Below are positions 55,007 through 64,000 of a stretch of DNA of 64,000 bases, in pieces; positions within the stretch are counted from its first letter, which is position 1, and each line of letters opens with the position of its first letter. The notes under the pieces were generated by a model. It worked only from the letters and a program-made list of their open reading frames with translations, made no database searches and had not been told where the DNA came from. Source of the DNA: Coprinellus micaceus (taxonomy: Eukaryota > Basidiomycota > Agaricomycetes > Agaricales > Psathyrellaceae). The position numbers and the translations under genes were made by a program. The stretch is taken from assembly GCA_951394405.1 (NCBI GenBank), contig OX596340.1, positions 3,596,001 to 3,660,000 of the forward strand, in the 5' to 3' direction.

Positions 55007-57586
55007 CTAGTGAGGGGGAGAAGAGGAAGTGAGACTGAATTGAGGAAGAGGAAAGGGAGAATTGAAGGATAAAGGCGAGGCATAGACCTTGAATGAGAAA
55101 GTTAGAATGTGGTATAAACCGATGAGGGGAACAAGGTCCAACGCGCCCCTGTACTTCCGGCGACATCTCCCATGCTGAATGATCTGGAGTCCCTCCGCAC
55201 GCTGAACAGCCGCGGAAGGCCACCTCCAGAACGGCCACAGCAGTGCGATATCTCCGAGAGCGAAGGAGAACATCAACCAGTCCCAAACCTCGGCCGTCTC
55301 ACCGAGGAGGTATCAGAAAAGGTTCAAAAAATGAGATATAGAAACGACGACGCGGGCTGAGCATTCAATCGCTCAACGTCCCTCAACCATCGACCCCGAT
55401 CCAGTCCCAAGTTGGACCATCCGTAGTTCAGAGTCGGTCTAAAGCTCGAGGTACGAAACCACGAGGTCCGCAGTCGGGTCAGCGAAGGGCCGATGGAGAG
55501 GGGGAGCGCTCGACATCGCACAGAAACGAAAACGAAAGAAGAAAAGGAGAATACGTCAATCAAACGTCACCCTCAACTCTGGACATGGACAGGTTTCACA
55601 GAAACACGTCCACACCAGCTGGGGGTAAATCCCCAGCCTCAGTGAACGTATCATCTCCAGCACGCTGTGACGTCGAGAGCGAGGTCACCCATACGCCTCG
55701 TCTCGTCCCCATCTTCCCCCCTTAAACCGAAGGCGACAGAAAGCAACGAACTAGGAAGGACGCGCCACGGGAGTGGGAACGTAGCGTAATCCTTCCTCAA
55801 CCATCGACCCAGGGCTTTCAGATGTTCCTTAGCCCCCAACGCGCTATCCTCGATTTAAAATCGAGGGTGAGCCACGCCGACGGGCAGAGAACATCGATAG
55901 GCGGAGTCGATGGAGGGTGAGGTCAAGCGCCACGCTCCCATTCGGAGTCCCATCGAAAACGACAAGTGGAACGAATGAAACAGAAACAACTTGGAGGGAT
56001 ATCGGGACGTGACTCCTCTCGTCGGAACCATCGACCTCGTACAGGCAATCACTGTCAAACACTCCCGTCACCACAAACCCACTAAATTGGGGCCTCAGCG
56101 CACGAGAGATGTTGACATGTTGGCTCCGAGGTCGAAAGTCAGACAGAGCATCGCATGCCGTTCCGACCCGAAAGCAATGGACAGGTCATGGGAAGAAGGG
56201 AGAAAGAGGTGTCGAGCACACCCCAGCCATAACCGAAAGACGAAAAGACCCAAGGTCCTATCCAACACACCACCGGCCACTTTACGTGCAGCGCCTTTAG
56301 CGCCCGGAACCACAGACGTTGGATGAACCCCAACGCGCGTGCACGGGAGCACGAAGACGACGACGATCTGGCCGGAAGAGACGGAAAGGTTCCCAAGAGG
56401 GCAGAAATCACTCCTGCGACAAAATACAACGAATGAAAGGAAGCGACGACCCAGGCAAGAACCGGACAATCGCCAGTCCAAGACGCCATAACGTGCGCTG
56501 TACACCAACCCCCAACCCGCCGACCCACAAGATAGTTGGGAAACTTCATAAGCCCGCGTCCTCCACCACCTATACGAAGCTGTGAAGCGGGGTCTACACG
56601 GGCGTGGGTCCCTACTCCAGCGGGCCGGTGACGAGGTTGGGCACACTGGAAACGACAACGAAACGAGGCAAAGGAAAGGAACAGATTCGAGAACAAGCGT
56701 AACCCGCACTCGCCCTGTGCTCGCAACGACGACTCAACCTTCGTACCATCGGCTCAAATGTACCCAAACTCGCAGCTCACGACTCCCATTCCTGTCCACA
56801 GGCAGGAGGAAAGATGCGGCGAGAGCATTGGGTCGCCATGCAGCCGATGGCCGACACGAGTCTACGCCCGGCGTCCCAAGAAGACACACCGAAAGGTCAC
56901 GAAATTAATGAATCAGAAAACTGGAAGCAAGCACACCGCCCACTCCCCCAATCCAAACACAAACTCAACCTCCGCACCATCGGCTCACATGTACCCAAAC
57001 TCGCAGCTCAAGACCACCTCCTCCCGCCCACAACCGGGGAAATGGGAAAGACGAGAGCATTGGGCTTTATGCAGCGAGCCGATGGCCGATGGTCGACGAT
57101 AGGCGAGCCCACACCTGGGCGTCCCCACGACACACTGAAAGGTCAAGAAACGAACGACTAAATCGAGCAACTGGAAGCAAAACGCGGAGCCATGACGAAG
57201 ACTCCACCTTCAGACCACCGGCTCAGTGCTGTTCGACCGCTCCAGCTCAGGTCTCCGCCCCCGTCCTTAAACGGAGGGCGATGGGTAGCGAGGGCGTTGG
57301 CGACGTCGCAGCGTGAGCCGGTGACGAGGCGGGGTTCGTCAGAACCACGAAACGAAAGGGGACTGGAAGACCTGAAAGTAGACCGAAATGACGGAAACGA
57401 AGCGAACGAAATGAAGCGAAAGAAGTGCCCTTTGAGGAGCCCGAAAACCGGAACCGAGACAAAGCGACGACAGCCAGACCTGAAAGGTTCGACCCGAAAA
57501 CCGAAATCGAAAAGAAAGGATAACGGCCAAGGAAAGTGCAACGAAACAAAACCCCCACCCCTCAAACAAAAACGAAACCAACTCAC
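55007..57586 (-). repeat. Giant ATG7 intron filled with repeats
   Basis: 2580 bp. The 3' part (55007-56080) is shared with 1-1042. The 5' part holds at least two copies of the dispersed repeat of about 240 bp (centred near 56830 and 57070: GAGAGCATTGGG...ATGCAGCGAGCCGATGG...GACACACYGAAAGGTCA). A diverged copy is at 54600-54860, beyond the last exon. No protein-coding signal. Confidence 0.6.
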
Positions 57587-58855
57587 CATCAACCCCCTTG
57601 CAACGTAACACCCCAACGTCCCCGCGCCCAGGAGGAGACACCGCGTCTCCTTCACCCGCTCGAGGTCGAGCCCGGGCAGGATCCGCCAGCGCATCAATTT
57701 GAGGTTCAGGTCGACTGCTTGGGCTGCGAGGCTAGGGCGAGCGCGTTAGCGTGAGCTCACGATGCTGGAGGAGTGTAGGAGAAGAGGAGAGGGGAAAGCG
57801 TGAGGTCTTAGTGGAGTGGATGGGGAGCAAGAAGGAATGAGGGTAGGGATGGAAACGAGGAAGAAAGCTCACCGCTCCGGATCCATCATAGGCCCCAAAT
57901 CCGCCATCCGCGCACCCAACTTCCCCTGCGGGTTCCTTTCCCACCCAACCGCGCTCGGCTTGGGCGGGGTCGGGTCTCCACTTATCTCTTTCGCTATCGT
58001 CTCCGTTCCTGTCTGCACCTTTGCTTCTGCAGTCGTCGCTGCGCTCTCATCACTCCCTTCTGGGAGGTACACCTCCCCAACCTGACTCCTCCACACATGC
58101 CCCTCACTCCCACTCACGTAGTCGGTATCCCGCCACCTCACAACCCGCACCCTCCTCGTCGTAGAAGGGTACAGAGCCCGGAGGTACGCGAGGAGGTTCC
58201 GGAGTGGCCACCCGGGGTGGGTGGGCGAGGAGGAGGGGTCTGTGAATGCGATTAGGTGCTGTGGAGGGTTTGGTTAGCTTTTTGATTATGTTGGGGTGAA
58301 GAAGAGAGAAGAAGGGGGAGGGATGGGAGAGGGACGAGAGCGAAGGAATAAGGAGGGACGGAAGGGAAGAAGAAAGAAGGGAGAAAGACGAACAAGCGAA
58401 GGAACGGGTGCCCTAGAGCTAGACCTCGACGGCGTCCTCGACCTCGAATGGAGGAACCGCGAGATCGACGTCCGGATGGACGACGCGCGGGACGCAGGGC
58501 GCGAACCCGGGTTCTATCGGTCGTTGGGTATACGAACCGGGAGGGGAAGGCATGCAGATCGCCCGGCGGGAAACAAAATCGAACGAAGAGAGAACAGCGA
58601 GAAGGGGTATAAAGTAAGAAGGGAGGAAGAATAATGTCAGGGGGGAAGAACGTACATCTTCGTTAGAGGGAGGGGACGTGTCCTTGAAGAACTCCTCATA
58701 ATCCTCCACCCTCCCCACCTCCACCCTCTTCCCGCTCTTCTTGATGAGGAAGAACGCCGGCTGGGTGGGCTGGGAGCGCAGGTGCGCGCTGATCATGTCG
58801 AGCTATGGGGTGTGGGGCTGGTTAGCATTGGGTACGCGGATTGGCGGGGGATGGG

Positions 58856-58882
58856 AAGGGAAGGGAAGGGAAGGGAAGGTGC
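58856..58882. repeat. GGGAA microsatellite
   Basis: About five tandem GGGAA units in an ATG7 intron, with a second short run near 58908. Confidence 0.8.
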
Positions 58883-59599
58883 GAGCAGATAAGGGCGGAG
58901 TGGGAAGGGAAGGGAAGAGAATGGAAAGGAAAGTGGGAGTGAATGGGGATCACGTACCTGCGCCAAATCCAACACACCACCCACAGGCCCCCACCCCTCC
59001 TCACCGATCTCCCAATTCGGCTTCGAGACAAAGGCGGGGAAGGCGAACCAGTAGTAGTACTTGTATTTCTTGAGATCGGCGAATGTGATGAGGAAGAAAC
59101 GGGTGAGGTCCGTGGTGGAGCGGGTTGTGTGGATTGTATGCCAGATCTGTCATCGAAGGTGGTTGGTTTAAAGACTAGAGAAAGTGAGGAGAATGAAACG
59201 CACCTTGGCCGCCTCCTCATCAAAATACCTCGTCTTATCCAACGCCTTAAACTCCTCAACCGTATTAAAATTCTTAAAACTCCCCACAGCCTTCACACCT
59301 CCTCCTCCCTGCCCCTGCCCCTCTCCCTCCCCACCCAAAATAACCTTCGACACCCCCACCCTCTGCGCCCACGCCAACTCAAAACTCTCCCCGCCCACAC
59401 TAAACCCCGTCGGCAGCACCACCTCCACCCCAGTTTCCCTGTCGACGATGCCCTTGCCGGCGGTGTAGGTCCCGGTGATGGGGAGGGCGTCGTCCGAGAG
59501 CTTGAGGACGTCGATCTTGAGATCGGTCAGTTTGTGCCAGAAGGCGGGGGAGACGAGTGTGGAGAAGGGGGCGAATTGGAGGACGGGCATTGGTGGGTG

Positions 59600-60660
59600 C
59601 TGGGGTTTGGTGGGTCGTTATCTGGGGTCGTATCGTAGCTTGGGCCGAGTCCCAGCGACGTGGAATGACGTGGCCGTTCGATATGGATGAACCGGATGAA
59701 TTTCGTCGGCGAAGAGACAAGCGTGAAGCTATATGGTACAACGAGGTGAGGGTACAAGGCAAGACGCGCAGGCGTCATGACTGATCAGGATCGCGACGCG
59801 TGTTTGGCGCGGCCCCTGAGCGGAGATGGATTGATATGGGAGGATCTTATCTTATCTTATCTTATGTACGTATGTTATCTCTCCGTCGGCGGAGATCGCC
59901 GTGCCCCCGTCTCGTCCGCCGGTTCTGCCATCTCTCTCCCTTTCCTCTGTACATCCACGAACCCCCGATCGATGTCTCCCTCCTGACGCTCCCTCCCCTG
60001 CTGCCCCTCTCCACCGCCTCGATTCTTTCCCCTTGCGACCCTCTATCTAAACCGAGAGGCCAACATCGACTGCACACGTCCACGGATACCAGTGGCATCC
60101 TCACCCCATCTCTCACCGTATCCACTCGTTCTACGCGTAAATGCGAGAGCGATGAGTGAGGCTCTTTTAGGTTATTCCGTGTATTGCATCGCATAATCGA
60201 CCCGCGGCTCCCAATATATCTCTCTCAACCCGATCTCCCAGTCGACGCAATCTCCACATCGACGACCTAGCGCACCGACGACGCACCGCTCAACAGTCCA
60301 CCCCGGGATCCTCCTCAGAATATAGCACCGTCTCCGCTTCGAGATGGTGTCAAATCTGAAAAGGTCTTGCGCGAATGTTGATCGGTGCATCGAAGCCAGG
60401 GACGTTGACTTCGCCGCCACCACCACCATTGCCCTCGACGTCGATACCCTCCCACCTCTCCCAACCTCTCCTCCGCACTCAAAAACACCCATATCCACGG
60501 TTCCCCCCTCTGGAGTATCGCCCCCTCCTCGCGACCGACCTCGCTCTCCCGAGTGTCCGCAAAGGAGATTCGATTCCATAAGCAGGGGGAACTATGGATG
60601 GGCTTCGAGTGCACCTCAACTCCCCAAGTTCTAAGTGGGAATCGGCCGTGTACACCTGTC
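59600..60660 (+). repeat. ATG7 upstream block (copy b) with F-box-like remnants
   Basis: Contains a TCTTA microsatellite at 59846-59870 and broken frames on the plus strand (LYLNREANIDCTRPRIPVASS near 60040-60105; MVSNLKRSCANVDRCIEARD at 60344; LWMGFECTSTPQ near 60590). Related segments occur at 52913-53960 and 62211-63010. The layout (short hydrophobic runs, LWxGF) vaguely resembles F-box/LRR genes; family assignment is weak. Confidence 0.45.
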
Positions 60661-62210
60661 TCCTGTCCCCCCCATGAGCTAGAATCGAAACCGCAACGTC
60701 GCCTATGCCCATTGATCTCTCGAAGCGCATCACTGTCAGCGCGTACCCACCCACCCACCGCCACGATCTCCCGAACCTCGTACCTCCTGTATAAGCCCAG
60801 CTCGTAGTTGTGGTCTCCAGAGGACGAGTGGGAGGAAAAGATCAAGGGTGTATGGTGCTGCGCTTCCCGCACAAGGGACGGGTGTCAACTGAATACATCG
60901 TCATCCTGGACGATTAGAAATTCTGCCTGGTGGTATGGTGGCCACGCTCTTAGGAATTCGGTTCTACCACCTGATATCCCATAAATTCACTTATATAGTC
61001 GAATCTAGGTACATATACGAGTACGGAATTAACCCTCGTACTCGTAGAGATAAATCTCCAACGTCACCGGATATAAGGTCCCCAGCCAGTTGTGACGTCG
61101 AGGGCTCTGCCGTCCGTACGTCTCGTCGAGTTAACCCGCTGTCCCATCATCAATTAATTCTCAAGCCCCGACCTGCCCCATTCTCCTCGAAAAACGGGGG
61201 TGAGATCAGGCGGGCCGGGTGGATCTCTGGCAAAGAACACGGGTGGATCTCTGGCAAAGAACGTAGCCTACTCTCTTTGCTCACCCATCGACCTCACTCA
61301 GTACATTGCGAAGCCCACAGGGCCCCATCCTCAATTCACAATCGAGGGCAGAGAATAGTGACGGGCAAGCGATAACGGCCGACTGGGTCGAGAGCTGAGT
61401 CGAGACTTCGACTATCGTGCTTTTGTGCACGGCGACAATCGGAAAGACAACGAGGACAAGAAAAGGGAGGTAAACCCAGCACATCTCTCGATCCACACCC
61501 ATCGACCTCGTATACGCCCGCCCAATGACTCTCCGATTCCCGTTACCCAAAATATTAATGGTGTGTGGAGTACCGGAGCGACCGGGGTGTCTACATCGGA
61601 GGTCGATGGCACGGTTCGAGTTGAGAGCATACCTAGGCTTGTACCAAAGATGAACCAAAAGACGATACCCCCAGAAACCGTATAATTGCGCCATGAAACA
61701 GAGGGGAATAGTATCATTCCACAGACCATCGACCGAGAGCCGCTTGAGCTCCACCACCCACAGCCCCCGCCGACGAGAGGTACCGTCAAGGCGTGGGGGA
61801 TGTGCAGGGGGAGGCGGTGCGGTGCAAAGTCGATGGCGCAGAGCGAACCTCTTCGACCCTCAGGAATACTTGGAGCGAGAATGGAACGAGAGCGCAAGGA
61901 ACCAGAGCAAACAGCGACAGACTGACGAGTAGATGAGCCAACGCCCTATCGACTCGGCGTACCTCTAAAATGACCAATAAGCTCAGAAGCCTGATAAGCC
62001 CCAACGACGGGCTGGGATGCGTATCGACGGGCACCAGGCGAGTAGGCCCACTCGTCCTCAGTGTAAGGTCGAGGGGGTAGGACGCTACTGAGTGGTCTGC
62101 AACATCATGTGGGGTCGAAAGTGACGTTGAAAGGCATATTCCCACTCAAAGGGCAAACGCGACGGGGCGAAAAATAAGAGAGGAAAGGAAGGAACTGTCG
62201 TTAAGCGCTT
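60661..62210. other. Non-coding tract with decayed repeats
   Basis: Includes a 24-bp tandem duplication near 61217-61264 (CGGGTGGATCTCTGGCAAAG twice). A stretch near 61280-61420 is related to 55780-55900 and to the left edge (CCATCGACC...CAATCGAGGGCAGAGA). No gene supported. Confidence 0.4.
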
Positions 62211-63010
62211 TAATTTGGTGTGTCGTTATCGTCGGTCGGTGGCGTGAATCCTGAGCGGCGTGCACGATGGAGAATAGGCGCTGGTGTCTGGTGGCGTGGC
62301 TCGTTCGATATGGATGAACCGGGTGAGTTTCATAGGTGAAGGCGAATGTGTGAGTGGACGTGGTGTAGAGGAGATGAGGGTATCGGGACAAGACGCGTAG
62401 GCGTAATGATTGATCAGGATCGACGCGTGTTTGCCGCGGACCCTAAGCGGAGATGGATTGATTGTATGGGTGGGATCTTATCTTATCTCTCCGTCGGAGG
62501 TTGCCGTGGCCCCCCTCTCGTCCGCCGGTTCTGCCATCTCTCTCCCTTTCCTCTGCACCTCAACTAACCCTCGATCGATGGCTCCCTATTGAAGCTCTCT
62601 TCCCTGCAGATACTCTCCGCTCCTCTGATCCTTTCCCGTTGGGTCCCGCGATCTGAGCCGAGACGCCAACGTCGACTACACACATCCACGGATACCTGCG
62701 GCAGATCCACCCCATCTCTCACCGTATCTACCGGTTCTACACGTGCATGCGCGAGCGATGGTTGGTCCCTCCCTTGCATATACGTGTATGGTATGGTATA
62801 ATCGGCCTGGGGCTCCCACTGTATCTCTCTCGACTCGAGATCTCCCATACCATGCGATCTGCATCGACGACCTAGCGCACCGGCGACGCACCATTCAACG
62901 ATCTGCCCTGGAATCCTGCTCAGAAGCCAGCGCTTTCTCCCCCTCGAAATGGTGTCGGATCTGAAAAGGTCCTTTGTGAATCTTGAACGGTGCATCGTGC
63001 ACTGGGATGC
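62211..63010 (+). repeat. ATG7 upstream block (copy c)
   Basis: Third copy of the block: GTGTGTCGTTATCG, TTCGATATGGATGAACCGG, GCGGAGATGGATTGATTG and a match to MVSNLKRS as MVSDLKRSFVNLERCI at 62949. Lacks an ATG7 exon 1 downstream. Confidence 0.5.
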
Positions 63011-64000
63011 TCGAAGTTCGCTTCATCGACACCACCCTCGGGCCTCTACCTCGGTCATACCGTATCACCCTAGTACTTCCTTGCCACACGAAGATACCGA
63101 GGACGCACAATCCACCCTCAATTCCGACCGTCTACTAGGAACGTATCGATTCGCCCTTCGCCCACCCTCCTCTTGTCTGGGGTGGGAAAGGGTGACCCGA
63201 TTCTGGTTCCCTGAGGCAACAGGGTATGCACTGGACTCCAGCAGCAGGGTTTCTATGGATGTATCTCCTGCGCTGCGAGACCTCAGCCCTGATTTGGCGT
63301 CTACAGCATACGTGCTTCCTGCAGTGCCTCATCAACTCGGTTACAACCTGGACAGGCCTTGCAAAAGAGCTTCGATGTCCTAGCCGACGGGATCCGTGGA
63401 TATGCCCCGGTTCCTTGTCCTAGATAACAAAGCTAGAGCCCATTGAGTCATCCGCTTCCTGGCATAATCTCAAGCCTACACCACCCACTGAATACTTGTC
63501 ACCGCGCACCACGTCCCCGCCTGAAAGGCTTCGCAGCCCATCATCCCCGGTTTTCGATCCTCCACGCACAGGAGACAGCCACCCGAAATCCGGGTGGCCT
63601 CCTCACGCGTGAATGGCCATAACGTGGATGCATGAGTTCAAGGCCATTTGAGGACTGGGCCTGGGTACCACGAGCGACTTCTACGTTCAACTCTTTCTCT
63701 GGATTAGTCGTTTGACCCAACGCGCCATAGGCACTGACCCAATATCATTGTCGCACTCACTAAGCACCGACCTTGGGGTCTTGATTGTTTTCACCCGTCC
63801 TACTGCGTTGCGGACTCGACTTACCTGGTACCCCGTGACTTGCAACCCTGATCTCTTTCGTTAACCTCCGTCCCTCAGCACACCTCAGCATGGACCCATC
63901 CACCTACCGACAGGGCGCTTTCGACCTCGTACCTTATCTACCACCCCAACTCATCGTTGCGGTGGCTGGAAGTGCGAGTAGACATTGTTCCTATCTGTAG
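63011..64000. other. Right edge, no gene supported
   Basis: Short open frames without coding character. A frame starting MDPSTYRQGAFDLVPYLPPQ at 63891 stops after 36 codons and could be a gene fragment, but I cannot support it. Confidence 0.35.

Larger units (their letters stand above)
54872..59590 (-). pseudogene. ATG7: ATG7, N-terminal half, truncated copy
   Basis: Exons at 59204-59590 (MPVLQFAPFSTLVSPAFWHK...), 58958-59146 (FFLITFADLKKYKYYYWFAF), 58656-58802 (MISAHLRSQPTQPAFFLIKK), 57873-58258 (HPGWPLRNLLAYLRALYP...MADLGPMMDPER), 57587-57723 ([18 protein letters not shown]...[18 protein letters not shown]) and 54872-55006 ([20 protein letters not shown]). The first five form the Atg7 N-terminal domain and the GAGTLGC nucleotide loop. 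The sixth duplicates the exon at 1043-1201 but lacks eight codons (CLEG then [11 protein letters not shown]), and no later exon follows on this strand. The catalytic-Cys part is therefore absent, so activity is not expected. The intron 55007-57586 is 2.58 kb, against about 60-400 bp for the others. The exact structure of 58259-58655 is uncertain. Confidence 0.82.

Noticed and set aside
56095..56726. 200-codon minus-strand frames in the ATG7 intron
   Set aside because: No domain or coding pattern; they lie across dispersed repeat copies inside an intron.

Overview
The window is nuclear DNA of a filamentous basidiomycete, most likely an agaricomycete. Genes are cut by many 45-60 bp GT-AG introns, there are two KDZ (Kyakuja-Dileera-Zisupton) transposase genes, a Ty1/copia retrotransposon present twice, an F-box gene, and small secreted Cys-rich proteins. 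Host genes lie at the edges. On the left are the 3' half of ATG7 (1043-2607, +), a proline/cysteine-rich secreted protein (3409-4044, +) and a small secreted protein (4635-5159, -). On the right are an F-box protein (50158-51918, +) and a truncated second ATG7 (54872-59590, -), set in an old, decayed, segmentally duplicated tract that runs to the end.

From about 5.8 to 35.4 kb the window is one stack of nested mobile elements whose order of arrival can be read. (i) A P-element-like transposon with 11-bp terminal inverted repeats (TIRs) and the 8-bp target-site duplication (TSD) GTCTCGTA (30700-35428). (ii) A KDZ transposon with TIRs of about 313 bp and the 8-bp TSD CTCGTACA (5799-30693), which landed on the very tip of (i). 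It carried three genes: a transposase, gene F and gene G. (iii) Inside KDZ1: two 6214-bp copia elements in opposite orientation, a 2653-bp non-autonomous TIR element, a smaller inverted-repeat element of about 730 bp, and two copies of a 222-223 bp LTR-like unit that contains a tRNA-like gene. A third copy of that unit sits in (i). (iv) The two copia elements then recombined and inverted the 11 kb between them (12911-23902). Their TSDs and LTR haplotypes are exchanged, and both interrupted genes regain one reading frame if the segment is flipped back.

From 36.5 to 47.9 kb a second KDZ unit is framed by a perfect 52-bp inverted repeat. It holds an apparently intact CxC2-type KDZ transposase (43643-47511) and four other genes (A-D) of unknown function, probably passengers. 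From 47.9 to 50.1 kb I see no gene. From 52 kb to the end there are several decayed copies of the ATG7 5' region, a dispersed repeat of about 240 bp and F-box-like remnants. The left edge (1-1042) repeats, in inverted orientation, the end of the giant ATG7 intron found at 55007-56080.
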